Positions 25,915 to 35,141 of a stretch of DNA of 40,793 nucleotides are shown in pieces (position 1 is the first letter of the stretch; each line of letters starts with the position of its first letter). The position numbers were made by a program, and so were the translations under genes. The DNA comes from an uncultured Saprospiraceae bacterium (lineage in GTDB: Bacteria; Bacteroidota; Bacteroidia; Chitinophagales; Saprospiraceae). The DNA lies in the NCBI GenBank assembly GCA_938028705.1, contig CALIZI010000017.1, positions 1 through 40,793 on the forward strand, in the 5' to 3' direction. The notes beneath the pieces were generated by a model that saw nothing but the letters and a program-made list of their open reading frames with translations, ran no database searches and had not been told where the DNA came from.

Positions 25915-28218
25915 CTACACAGCAATCGGTGCGACCAAGAGATGTTCGGGAATACCAAATGAATTGACCAGACAATTTGCCTCTGTCCGAATCTCAGCAC
26001 ACAGTTTATCCACTATACGCGTGACAGCTTCGGTTTTATCAGTTTTCATATATCCTTTTTCCAGATACCAGCCTTTATGTTGCTCAATGGTGTGCAAGGC
26101 GAAAAGGTCGCACATTTTATCCAAAATATTTTGTAATTCCAAATTTTCGACTTGCTCAATAGCATGGGCAAATTGTTCCAAGACCACCCGCTCTGCGTGG
26201 GCATGTCCAAGTGCAATCATATCATTCTGACAGCGAATAAAAGCATCGTAAGGATTCATCCCCATTTTGCGATGACGGCGAATGCTCTGCCCCAAATCCA
26301 TCACCATTTTTCGTTCTCTTTTTTTGAATAAATCGACGTGATAAGGCGTGTCCAACAGGTGTTCTTCTCCGGTATTTCCGCTATCATTAAATGGTGAAAT
26401 AGACTCTGCAAATTGTTTACCGTAAGTGACAAATAATTCCCAGAAATTGGTGTTTTCAAATTCCTCTTTGAGGTCGGTCAGCAAGCCCTTTGCCACCAGT
26501 TGCATCAGTACGGTATTGTCTCCTTCAAATGTCGTAAAAATATCTGTATCTGCCTTTAAATCAGCAAATTGGTTCTCTGCCAGATAGCCTTTTCCACCGC
26601 AGGCTTCGCGGCACATTTGAAGCGTATGCGTGGTGTTCCATGTACTGTACGATTTGAGTGCAGCGGCAAGGGTTTCAATCTCGCGGCTGTCCTCTTCAGT
26701 GCGCTTGGCAAAGCGTTTTAAGAGGTATTTATGTGCAGCATCGAGGGCGTAGGCTTTGGCGAGGAGGGGCATCAGCCGGCGTTGGTGCGAAGGGTAATCG
26801 AGTAGTAAGGTTTCGGCTTCATTTTCGGGTCCGAACTGACGGCGTTTCAAGCTGTGTTTTATGGCAATGGTTAAGCCTTTTTTGGCAGCACTCAGACCCG
26901 CCATCGGCACACATACACGACCACCGACAAGCGTACCAAGCATGGTAAAAAACCGTCGTCCAAGACTCGGAATCGGACTCGTATAATTGCCTTGGGCATC
27001 CACATCACCAAAGCGATTCAACAAATTTTCGCGCGGTATGCGGACATTCGTAAACCATATCCGACCATTATCCACACCATTCAAACCGACCTTATATCCA
27101 CAGTCTTCGACGCGAACTCCGGGCAGGGTTTCGTGTGCGTCATTGCGAAGCGGTACGAGAAAAGCGTGTACGCCATGATGTTCGTCATTCGTAATTAGTT
27201 GTGCGAAAACGCTTGCCATTTTGCCATGCAAGGCATTACCGATGTATTCTTTTCCGGCATTTTCATTGGGTGTATTGATGATAAATTCTTCGGTTTGCGA
27301 GTCGTAAGTGGCAGTGGTTTCGAGTTGGCGGACGTTGGAGCCATGCCCCGTTTCGGTCATCGCAAAACAGCCGGGCAAATCAAGTGTGCCTGCATCTGTA
27401 AGGTATTTATCGTAATGTTTTTGTGTACCCAATCCTAAAATACTTCCGCCAAACAGACCAAACTGCACCCCGAATTTTATCGCCAAACTAATGTCGTGAT
27501 AACCCAACATTTCAAAGACGGTTGCATAGAGCATAATGTCGTCCTCGCCGCCATTGGCTTTGGGATAAGAGATAGCACCCAAGCCTTGCGCCGCCATCAT
27601 TTTCGACCATTTGAGGGTTTGTTCGCGGTACGCTTCTTTATCTTTTATAATACGTAACTGAAATTCCGGGTCGGCAAGCAACTGACGCATACGTTGTTTC
27701 ATTTCCGCTTGTTCGCCTTCCAATAGCTGCGTCATTTCGGCTGCATCGAAACAGGGAATCTGCTCCATTTCAGATAGCCGCTCGCGTTGTTGGTCGGAGA
27801 GGATATTGCGGAAATCTTTGAAATTGACATAACCCAAAGCCAGTTCGACTTCTTCCATCGCCATACGCGCCGAAGGGCTATCCCAATTTGTCGTAGCCAC
27901 GCCACTTTCTGCCATTTGCAAACTCAAATCTGCCAATGACTGCCGCGAACCGGCATCCAATTTTTCCGATGCTTCACGTATCAATTTCACCCAACTGCCC
28001 ATCAATTCAGGCGAAGGTGGCTGTGCCGGATTGCTCCATTCCATAATCAAATCACGCTCGCTAGCAGTGAGCCAATTCATTTCGTTTGCCTTCTCCCGAA
28101 TGAGTTTTATCTCACTGGGCATCAAGGCTTTATCTGCCCATCCGACATAGAGTAAAGGCAAGAAAGGGAGGACGTTTGGGGCTTCTTTGAGGATGTCTTG
28201 GGTAGGTGTAGCAACCAT
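25915..28218 (-). CDS. Acyl-CoA dehydrogenase/oxidase family protein with N-terminal helical extension
   Basis: This 767-residue protein is much longer than a 380-residue acyl-CoA dehydrogenase. It is close in layout to acyl-CoA oxidases and long Bacteroidota acyl-CoA dehydrogenases. Residues about 15-80 form a TerB-like helical segment (LPFLPLLYVGWADKALMPSE). The flavin/substrate domain includes CFAMTETGHGSNV (about 283-296). The C-terminal helical domain has REACGGKGYLAENQ and FTTFEGDN, where E565 is the likely catalytic base. It would introduce the 2,3-double bond in acyl-CoA, the step before the FadJ-like protein. Whether electrons go to ETF or to oxygen cannot be told. The region upstream has no operon partner. 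Confidence 0.88.
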   Translation of the reverse strand: MVATPTQDILKEAPNVLPFLPLLYVGWADKALMPSEIKLIREKANEMNWLTASERDLIMEWSNPAQPPSPELMGSWVKLIREASEKLDAGSRQSLADLSLQMAESGVATTNWDSPSARMAMEEVELALGYVNFKDFRNILSDQQRERLSEMEQIPCFDAAEMTQLLEGEQAEMKQRMRQLLADPEFQLRIIKDKEAYREQTLKWSKMMAAQGLGAISYPKANGGEDDIMLYATVFEMLGYHDISLAIKFGVQFGLFGGSILGLGTQKHYDKYLTDAGTLDLPGCFAMTETGHGSNVRQLETTATYDSQTEEFIINTPNENAGKEYIGNALHGKMASVFAQLITNDEHHGVHAFLVPLRNDAHETLPGVRVEDCGYKVGLNGVDNGRIWFTNVRIPRENLLNRFGDVDAQGNYTSPIPSLGRRFFTMLGTLVGGRVCVPMAGLSAAKKGLTIAIKHSLKRRQFGPENEAETLLLDYPSHQRRLMPLLAKAYALDAAHKYLLKRFAKRTEEDSREIETLAAALKSYSTWNTTHTLQMCREACGGKGYLAENQFADLKADTDIFTTFEGDNTVLMQLVAKGLLTDLKEEFENTNFWELFVTYGKQFAESISPFNDSGNTGEEHLLDTPYHVDLFKKRERKMVMDLGQSIRRHRKMGMNPYDAFIRCQNDMIALGHAHAERVVLEQFAHAIEQVENLELQNILDKMCDLFALHTIEQHKGWYLEKGYMKTDKTEAVTRIVDKLCAEIRTEANCLVNSFGIPEHLLVAPIAV

Positions 28219-28230
28219 TTTTTTTATTTA

Positions 28231-28262
28231 AAATTCCAAAAAACAAATTCCAAATTGCAATG
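28231..28262. repeat. Short dispersed phrase caaattccaaatt
   Basis: The sequence aaattccaaaaaacaaattc followed by caaatt also occurs with small changes at 6865-6897. It lies in the leader of the acyl-CoA dehydrogenase gene. Confidence 0.55.
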
Positions 28263-28392
28263 AGGGTTTATCGAAATTGGAACTTAGGATTATAACAGGA
28301 TTGGGTGGGAAGATGTTTTACATCTATTTTACTTTATTGATTAGCGATTTTTGACAAGTTCATCCGTAAGATAAAAGTAGTTGACATTTTTT

Positions 28393-28450
28393 CACGCAGA
28401 GTTCGCAGAGATTTGATGTAGTGTTCCTCTGCGAGCTCTGCGTTCTCTGC
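28393..28450. repeat. Inverted repeat of the cgcagagttcgcagag family, copy 2
   Basis: The left arm cacgcagagttcgcagag and right arm ctctgcgagctctgcg surround a short loop. It is a relative of 4136-4203 with different flanks. Confidence 0.8.
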
Positions 28451-28474
28451 ATAATACTCAATTTGGATAATCTA

Positions 28475-28662
28475 TTGGACTTTGGACAAAATGGGAATTA
28501 GGAAATTGGGAAACTCGGTTTAAAACCTTAACTCATTGATAATCAATTGAATAAATTTTATTAATAAAATAAAACATGTAATTAATTACTTTTTGTAAAA
28601 ATCTAAAAAAGAAGGGTTTACCTAATTTTCCAATTCCCCAATTTCCTTTGTCCAAAGTCTAA
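28475..28662. repeat. Large inverted repeat with ggactttggacaaa arms
   Basis: About 40-base arms (ttggactttggacaaaatgg... and ...cctttgtccaaagtctaa) enclose an A/T core containing cattgataatcaattga. The arm sequence is closely related to that at 16211-16417 and the phrase at 122-139. Between 28663 and 28861 only AT-rich DNA is seen. Confidence 0.85.
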
Positions 28663-28861
28663 ACCAGTTCATGGTTGGAGAGTTCATAGTTCATAGTTAT
28701 TCAACTTGGGTTAGATAAATCATTTACATGCTAAAAAAGTACCAAGTATTTTATTTCAAATTCAAGAACTTTAACAAAATATTATTTTAATATTACTTGA
28801 TTTTTCAAATTATTTAACGTAAATTGAAAATGAATAAAAATAAACCATTGGCATAATTCTA

Positions 28862-29033
28862 AATGATAACATCCTGCCTAATGTTGTTTTTACCGGAAAC
28901 CCACTAGTAATAAGAATGGACTCACAAATTCCGGCGCGACGATTTTCTCAATCCACACAAACCACATCCATAAACGAAGAACTATGATATAACATAAAGG
29001 CATATACAGTTTGCTGTATATGCTCTTTTTTTT
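28862..29033 (+). ncRNA. Candidate second structured RNA ending in a strong terminator
   Basis: A strong plus-strand terminator (29000-29033) has no plus-strand gene before it. The 140 bases upstream are less AT-rich than the surroundings and hold a CCGGAA...TTCCGG closing stem (about 28893 to 28943). There is no credible coding frame. The 5' end and promoter were not identified, so the start given is approximate. Flanking protein genes are both on the minus strand. Confidence 0.4.
29000..29033 (+). terminator. Strong intrinsic terminator without an obvious gene
   Basis: A perfect 10-bp stem GCATATACAG/CTGTATATGC with a 4-base loop is followed by TCTTTTTTTT. The T tract is only on the plus-strand side, so it is not the terminator of the minus-strand gene whose stop is at 29142. 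Confidence 0.85.
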
Positions 29034-29141
29034 GAATGAACACATTGAAAACTCAACCTCAGGTAAACAAAAAACCGAAGCCCAAACGGACTCCGGTTCT
29101 TCTATGGAAATAATATGTGATTAATCTGTCGGGTTTGCCTT

Positions 29142-32100
29142 TTATCTTGCCAATTTTACAAATCGTTTCACAGCCTGTACACCGTCATTGGTATGAAGCC
29201 TGATAAGGTACATACCTGCGGGTAAAGCGTGTGTGGGAATAGTCATTTCCCGGCTGACGATTTCCTGTTGCTGTAGTTGGTGTCCATTCATATCATATAA
29301 CATGACTGTACCATTATGTTCTACATTTTCAATATCAATATCAATGCGAATAAAGTCCGTTGCAGGATTGGGATATAGTGTAAATGTTGCTATTTCCTCT
29401 TCCTCAACTTTATTGGCAGCACCACAATTATTGATATATTCAAAATAACCATTACACAATAAGTGTTCTGTCTCAAAATTGTAGCCCGATGTACACCAAC
29501 TATCACCGATTCTAACGGCTGTACCGTAAGTTGAAGGCGCGTTGGTTTCAATAGTCTCTGCACCTACCGTAATATAATCTACATATAAGTTGTGGTCAAT
29601 CTCACCCGCTATGTAGTAATCATTGGTGAAATATACACGCAACTGATTGATATTACCATATTTATTAAAGGTATAATCCTGCCATGCCGTACCGACATTT
29701 TCCCAAGTCTGCACATCCACGCCATTAATTTGTAAGACCATAATTTCTGCGCCTTCTCTACCCCTTGCGCGTATGGCGACCGGTGTACTGAAGTCGTATT
29801 GGAAATAGCCGTTACATGCCAATACTTCATTTTCAAAATTATAGCCTGCCTGACACCATTTATCACCAATTCGGACCGCAGTACCATAAGTAGATGGGTC
29901 GTCAGTTTGTATGGTTTTATCGGCTAAAGTAACATAATCTACTCTTAGATTTTCGTCAAAACTTATGCTTGGGTCATACCGCATACCAACAGCATGAACT
30001 CGGAATGACTGTACTTCACCATAGTAATTCATGGTATAATCTTGCCATGTTGCCGCTATATTTTCCCATGTAGCCACATCAACATCGTTGATTTCAAGTT
30101 TCATGGTTTCAGAGTCTTCATCACCTCTGGCACGTATCGTGACAGGCGAACCAAAAGAGTATTCAAGATAGCCATTACAAAATAATACCTCATTTTCAAA
30201 ATCATAACCGGATTTGCAATAGCCCTCATCTGTTCTTACGGCAGTACCATAAGTAGAAGGCGCATTGGTTTCGATGGTTTGTGTGCCTACGGTCACATAA
30301 TCTACATATAAATTATGGTCAATAACACCCTGTTCATATAGAGCATCCACAAGGTGTACCTGCAACTGATAGATACCGCCTTGATGCTTATAACCATAAT
30401 CTGCCCAAGTATCCGAAACCGTATAAGTAGCCACATCTACACCATTAATATACAAGATCATAGTTTCGTCGCCTTCCCTACCTCTTGCACGTATCGTAAC
30501 AGGTGTATTGCCTGTCGGCAAACATGTATTGCTACAATTCGGCAAATTACTGTCACCTTGCACAACTACATCGCCAAGATAAGTCGCACAATCTCCATTG
30601 CCCCACTGCGCCCATACGGGGTATGTTCCCGCAGCAAGTCCTGTATATTCATAAGTAACCAAATCATCTTGCGTATTTTGGTAAGATGCACCGCCATCAA
30701 TGCTAAAGGAAATGCCTGTACGCGAAGGATGGTCAGGAAAACTTATCGTAATCGTGCCTTCAGATGTATTCGGACAAGTATTGGTGTGGGCAGTGGTGGC
30801 TTTCGGCGACTCATTCGTGCCAATGGTTTGAGTGCCGAGTGATACCTCACATTCGTTATTGCCCCATTTGACCCAACAATCGTAAGTGCCGGGAGCGAGG
30901 TCGGTAAAGGTGTATGTTCCGGTATCGTCACCTGTCCATTTGTAGGATACACCGCCATCAATACTGAATGCTATACCTGTACGCGATGGGTGGTCTGGAA
31001 ATTCAAATATGATTTCACCTTCATCGCTACCTATACAAGCATTGTCTTTGGTAACAGTAGCCGTAGGTGCTTCATCATTTCCAATGGTAACGTTACCTAA
31101 ATCTACCGGACAATCATCATTGCCCCAACGTACCCAACAGTTGTATGTTCCGGCAGCAATATTATCCAATTGTAAGGTCAAATCACTGTCTAAGACATTA
31201 TGCGGATAAGTGACACCACCATCAATACTAAATTCAATATTGGTACGATTTGGTAGGTCTGTAAATTCAAATACGATACTTCCCAATGTACTTGTACCGC
31301 AGATGTCATAATCTTTTACAGTTACCTCCGGTGGGTCGTCCGTATAAATCATAGCATTGCCTAAGTCAGTAGGACACGAATCATCGCCCCACCTCACCCA
31401 AAGGTCGTAAGTACCAACTGCCAAGCCTGTAATGTCGAGCGTCAATACATCATCCGGTGTATAATAATCATAATTCAAGCCACCATCAATACTAAACTCA
31501 ATACCCGTGCGGGTCGCGTGGTCAGGAAATTCAAGGCTAATCGTTCCCTGATTTGCACCGCTACAAGAGCTTGTTGTGCTAAAGGTAGCTTGCGGTCCGT
31601 TGGTTGCCATTATAGAGACATTTCCTAACGAATATGGGCATGAATCATCACCCCAACGCACCCATAAATCATAACTTCCTGTACCCAATCCGGAGATGGA
31701 ATAGGTACCTACATCGTCTGTTGTATTGAAGGGATATGTGAGTCCATTGTCAATACTAAATTCGATATTCGTCCTGTTTGATGCATCAAGGAAAGAAATG
31801 GCAATACTTCCGTTATTTGCAGTACATGACGTTCCGCTTGGTACAACGTTATTCACTACGGCAGGTGTACAATTATTGGTACAGGCATAGTCCAACACTT
31901 TCGGATAATCCTCAATATCGACTATTGCCGTACCATCATTAGGTTGCCCGGAATTGAAAACCGTAAAGCGTTGGTTGATGCGAATATCGGGGTCGGCTTC
32001 GCCATCGACAAATTCCATTAAGGCTTTGCCGACCAAAATAAAATCGTTTTTATTTAATACGTAATTATTTGCCCCGCCATCCTCTTTCTGTAAAACGAGG

Positions 32101-32432
32101 TGCATAATACCACACTCGTCATCAGTGCTGATGGCTTGGTCAATCCAGTTGGCATTGGCTGCCTGATTGGAGGTGGAAGCATTGAACTCCGCCGGTGTGT
32201 AACCGACAAAATTCACTACCTCAGGGTCATAATTTAAAAAGAAAGTGGAACTGCCAATTTCAAAATTATTATTGGAAAAATCCGATGCCCGTACATAAAT
32301 ACCGACTTCGAGCCGATTGTTGCACAGATTATTTCCACCCAAAAACACCTTCGCTATCTGCCCGTAAGCATCCGCTACGGCAGTCAGCAAAAATATTTTT
32401 ATTATAAAAATATATAAATATGTATTTTTCAT
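29142..32432 (-). CDS. T9SS surface protein: cohesin-like domain, five internal repeats, three CBM60-like modules, type A sorting domain
   Basis: This 1096-residue protein has a signal peptide (1-25, ending AYGQ). Residues about 26-190 look like a cohesin-type sandwich (VGIYVRASDF, FFLNYDPEVVNFVGYTP). Residues about 195-640 hold five 83-90 residue repeats with the pattern R(T/N)(G/N)IEFSIDGG, then G(T/S)YDLWVRWGDDSCP, then LGN. Residues about 642-1005 hold three 120-residue modules with VTIRARGREGDE, INGVDV, DHNLYVDY and ETNAPSTYGTAVR; these resemble CBM60-type xylan-binding modules (recall, medium confidence). The last about 80 residues are a T9SS type A domain (TLYPNPATDFIRID). It is probably a polysaccharide-binding surface scaffold. 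A dockerin-like tail is present on the neighbouring DUF1501 protein. Confidence 0.8.
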   Translation of the reverse strand: MKNTYLYIFIIKIFLLTAVADAYGQIAKVFLGGNNLCNNRLEVGIYVRASDFSNNNFEIGSSTFFLNYDPEVVNFVGYTPAEFNASTSNQAANANWIDQAISTDDECGIMHLVLQKEDGGANNYVLNKNDFILVGKALMEFVDGEADPDIRINQRFTVFNSGQPNDGTAIVDIEDYPKVLDYACTNNCTPAVVNNVVPSGTSCTANNGSIAISFLDASNRTNIEFSIDNGLTYPFNTTDDVGTYSISGLGTGSYDLWVRWGDDSCPYSLGNVSIMATNGPQATFSTTSSCSGANQGTISLEFPDHATRTGIEFSIDGGLNYDYYTPDDVLTLDITGLAVGTYDLWVRWGDDSCPTDLGNAMIYTDDPPEVTVKDYDICGTSTLGSIVFEFTDLPNRTNIEFSIDGGVTYPHNVLDSDLTLQLDNIAAGTYNCWVRWGNDDCPVDLGNVTIGNDEAPTATVTKDNACIGSDEGEIIFEFPDHPSRTGIAFSIDGGVSYKWTGDDTGTYTFTDLAPGTYDCWVKWGNNECEVSLGTQTIGTNESPKATTAHTNTCPNTSEGTITISFPDHPSRTGISFSIDGGASYQNTQDDLVTYEYTGLAAGTYPVWAQWGNGDCATYLGDVVVQGDSNLPNCSNTCLPTGNTPVTIRARGREGDETMILYINGVDVATYTVSDTWADYGYKHQGGIYQLQVHLVDALYEQGVIDHNLYVDYVTVGTQTIETNAPSTYGTAVRTDEGYCKSGYDFENEVLFCNGYLEYSFGSPVTIRARGDEDSETMKLEINDVDVATWENIAATWQDYTMNYYGEVQSFRVHAVGMRYDPSISFDENLRVDYVTLADKTIQTDDPSTYGTAVRIGDKWCQAGYNFENEVLACNGYFQYDFSTPVAIRARGREGAEIMVLQINGVDVQTWENVGTAWQDYTFNKYGNINQLRVYFTNDYYIAGEIDHNLYVDYITVGAETIETNAPSTYGTAVRIGDSWCTSGYNFETEHLLCNGYFEYINNCGAANKVEEEEIATFTLYPNPATDFIRIDIDIENVEHNGTVMLYDMNGHQLQQQEIVSREMTIPTHALPAGMYLIRLHTNDGVQAVKRFVKLAR

Positions 32433-32721
32433 TTTAATTAATTTTGGAGTGTTGATCTGTTGATCTGTTGTAGTGTTGAAGTTCGATGTGTTGACGTGCT
32501 TTGGTGTTGATGTGTTAGAATATTGATGTATTCGATATATTATATTTTAATGAAAATTTATTTTATAAATCCAACTTCTATATTTTATTTTTTTTATTAT
32601 AAAAATTTCATTAATATTTTTTTAATAAAATTATAATAAAAAATATTTTTATTTACAATTATTTTTCAAATAATAATATATAAAAAAATAATTATACTAT
32701 AAAAGTCAGGATATATTTTTT

Positions 32722-32876
32722 GGTTCTTTGACAATTTAGGTGATAAAATTATTTCTTTTTAATGTAAAAAACGGAGATAACTTGCTGATTATAAACCTAT
32801 AAGGTTTTGAAAACCTTATAGGTTTGGGGCAGAGTTCCATTTCAAAAAGTATTACCACCCAAATTGTCAAAGAACC
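32722..32876. repeat. Inner inverted repeat ggttctttgacaattt
   Basis: The 21-base arms ggttctttgacaatttaggtg and its complement differ by one base. They enclose the palindrome at 32793-32825. Confidence 0.8.
32793..32825. repeat. Perfect 33-bp palindrome
   Basis: The arms aaacctataaggtttt and aaaaccttataggttt meet around one G. The TTTTGAAAA centre is shared with the palindrome at 39961-39993. Confidence 0.9.
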
Positions 32877-32996
32877 TATTTTTTTCATTAAAAAATATAA
32901 TACATCAATACATCAACACTCCTACACATCAACACTCCAATACGTCAATACATCAACACTTCAACACCACAATACTTCAACACCACAACACAATAA

Positions 32997-35048
32997 TCAT
33001 CGTTTTAATAAATTGTGTACCACCGGATTACCGATTTTGCTTCGATTATCTTTCCACAGGTCATAATCCTGTGCATCGGTGATGCCATCGGCATTGAGGT
33101 CAGTGCTACGGTAGTCGGTCACGTTATTGGCACGTTTCCAAAGACTGTAATCGCCACTGTTAATCAATCCGTTTTGGTCCATATCTCCGGCTATCATGAC
33201 ATAAGTGCCGCCAATATTTTTCAACTGATTGACACCGGATACTTCGTTCATGGCAGTCGTGATGTCCATGTATTCATCTACACCTTGTTGGGCATCAATC
33301 GCACCTGTACGCAAGACACCGATATGCGAGCGGTGGAAGACCGCTATGCGGAAGGGTTCGGGATATAAGCCGCCGATTCCGACAAGCGGAGTTAAGGTTT
33401 CGGGGTCAATAATACGCCCATCGTTTCTCAATAAAACGGCTTTTCTATCGAGTACCAAATTGTCTTCCCGCCACAGTTCTATCAACACCCAATCCACAAT
33501 ATTTGAAGGAATATTGGCTACATATTCATCACCGAAATAGCTGTATCGCGTATCGCCGTAAGGCTGACGGTTGGGTAAGAGACCATTAGCGTTTAGGTCG
33601 GTACTCATGGTTCCGTTAGCTGAATCGTAGTAGCCTTCCAAGAATAATTTGAGGCTGATATTCATGGAAACAGCTTGTATTGGTTCAAAGTAACAGTTGG
33701 GGTCAACCCTTTGTGCTGTATCAATAACCGGAATATTTCTAAGTACCACGCTCGATGGTGTTTGAGAGAATGAAGCCAACAGTGCATCATCGCTCGCGCC
33801 CATCCAATCTTGCAAAATAGAACTGAATACCGAACGGTAATCGTTTTGAAGTTGCGAAGGTTGGGGTGCGCCTTGATTGTCTTTTTGTGTAATATTGATA
33901 TTTTCGCCATATACGCCTGTATTGACGTTATCGCCTATCACAAACATGGACGAAACTGTACCGTGATCCGTACCTCTATTGCCATTTTGGATAATCTTGC
34001 GCCCAAACTCCGAAAAGACCACCGTAGTCACTTGCGAAGACTTGCCGAGTGCCTGCAAATCATCTTGAAAGGCTTTGATAGATTTACCCAAATCGTCAAG
34101 CAAGTTGGCATGTGTACCTGTGGTAGTATCGCCACTATTAACCATATTTACGTGGTTGTCCCAATTGCCTTTGCGTGCCATAAAGACTTTTGTTTTTGAA
34201 CCGCCGGAAATAAATCGGGCAATGGTCTTTAATTGATTACCAAGATTTGAATTAGGATATGTTGCACTATTCGCTCCGGCATCAAATACGCTGGAAATAC
34301 GCTCTGAATATACTTGCGTGCTTTTTTCGAGTACGGAAATATAATTGAGGAGTTCGCCGTGGTCAGAGTTGGGAAATTGCGAAATAGGCTCACCACTCAA
34401 ACTGGAAATGATGTTGAAAAAACCTGCGGGGTCTTGCCCGCTCAGGTTAATTTCCAACTCATGTGCTTCGGTGGTGTGAAAACCCGTATTGGGCGTATCT
34501 CCCAAAATGATACCGAGCGGATCAACTTCTTCTCCAAAAGGCAAACCTCTATAGGTCGGATAGCGGTCTTTGAGGAAACGTCCTACCCAGCCTTCTTCTT
34601 CGTCATTATTAGAAATTGTACCGTCAATGCCTTTGAGCATAATATCTTCCGAAGCAAAGTGAGAACGATTGGGTACGTTATATCCGGTACGCTGCACGAT
34701 GGACATTAAATCACTGTCGTACAAGTCTTTGAAGGCTTGCAGATTGGGATGCAAACCCAAATGACGATTCGTACCAATTAAACCATTATCTAATGTAATA
34801 AGTCTGTTTTGAGGAAGATGAATATTCGGACGCTCATTTTGATATGCTCCAAAATGATTCATCGGAACGGCAGTGTTGATAATATCATTTGCTCCTGCCA
34901 GATATATGATAACCAGCGACCTGTCGGCAAAATCGCAAGTAGCCGCAGGCACCACTGATGCCCCGAATGCCTTGAACCCAAATCCATTGAGAAACACAGG
35001 CGCGACTGCTCCCGCAAGTCCGGTTCTGATAAATTTTCTTCGTTTCAT
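32997..35048 (-). CDS. DUF1501 protein with twin-arginine-like signal and C-terminal dockerin-like repeats
   Basis: This 683-residue protein starts MKRRKFIRTGLAG, a signal of Tat-like type, as usual for DUF1501 (sulfatase/alkaline phosphatase-like fold) proteins. Core motifs include RSLVIIYLAGANDIINT, GWVGRFLKD, ARKGNWDNHVN and VVFSEFGRKIIQNGNRGTDHG. The last 63 residues hold two EF-hand-like calcium loops, DMDQNGLINSGD and DLNADGITDAQD, each followed by an YxLWK helix. This is a type I dockerin-like pair, and no T9SS sorting domain follows. DUF1501 genes are typically paired with DUF1800 genes, as here. They are thought to act in export or processing at the surface, with the reaction unknown. 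It lies 93 bases from the DUF1800 gene, same strand, likely one operon. Confidence 0.85.
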   Translation of the reverse strand: MKRRKFIRTGLAGAVAPVFLNGFGFKAFGASVVPAATCDFADRSLVIIYLAGANDIINTAVPMNHFGAYQNERPNIHLPQNRLITLDNGLIGTNRHLGLHPNLQAFKDLYDSDLMSIVQRTGYNVPNRSHFASEDIMLKGIDGTISNNDEEEGWVGRFLKDRYPTYRGLPFGEEVDPLGIILGDTPNTGFHTTEAHELEINLSGQDPAGFFNIISSLSGEPISQFPNSDHGELLNYISVLEKSTQVYSERISSVFDAGANSATYPNSNLGNQLKTIARFISGGSKTKVFMARKGNWDNHVNMVNSGDTTTGTHANLLDDLGKSIKAFQDDLQALGKSSQVTTVVFSEFGRKIIQNGNRGTDHGTVSSMFVIGDNVNTGVYGENINITQKDNQGAPQPSQLQNDYRSVFSSILQDWMGASDDALLASFSQTPSSVVLRNIPVIDTAQRVDPNCYFEPIQAVSMNISLKLFLEGYYDSANGTMSTDLNANGLLPNRQPYGDTRYSYFGDEYVANIPSNIVDWVLIELWREDNLVLDRKAVLLRNDGRIIDPETLTPLVGIGGLYPEPFRIAVFHRSHIGVLRTGAIDAQQGVDEYMDITTAMNEVSGVNQLKNIGGTYVMIAGDMDQNGLINSGDYSLWKRANNVTDYRSTDLNADGITDAQDYDLWKDNRSKIGNPVVHNLLKR

Positions 35049-35141
35049 GATATATGTTTATTGTTTTATTGCTTTATGGTTTTATTGTTTTTTAATGAGA
35101 TTTCTCAACAATAAAGCCATTCAACAATCAAGCAATGATTT
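35049..35141 (-). repeat. Inverted-repeat leader of the DUF1501 gene
   Basis: On the coding strand the DNA next to the ATG is G-poor with AATAAAACCATAAAGCAATA units. The distal half is the complementary attgcttgattgttgaatgg type. It is the same design as the other leaders, but with a TTTATTG unit. A related phrase (tttatggtta, tgttttattgttg) is in the dispersed repeat at 38498-38622. Confidence 0.6.

Larger units (their letters stand above)
32436..32996. repeat. 560-bp nested inverted repeat of caacacatc units
   Basis: The outer arms are imperfect tandem repeats: about 32444-32530 of gttgatgtgttgatctgttg type, and about 32890-32996 of the complementary caatacatcaacac type. Inside them lie an A/T core (about 32550-32700), a second inverted pair (32722-32742 with 32856-32876) and a perfect palindrome (32793-32825). 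On the coding strand the near arm is the G-poor leader of the cohesin-like gene. Confidence 0.8.

Noticed and set aside
29000-29033. Terminator of the minus-strand cohesin-like gene
   Set aside because: The T tract is on the wrong side for that strand; the minus-strand side has only weak T content.
32824-33082. Plus-strand frames of 72-80 codons near the cohesin/DUF1501 junction
   Set aside because: The translation is dominated by HQHSNTS-like repeats from the CAACACATC arm and overlaps the DUF1501 C-terminus.
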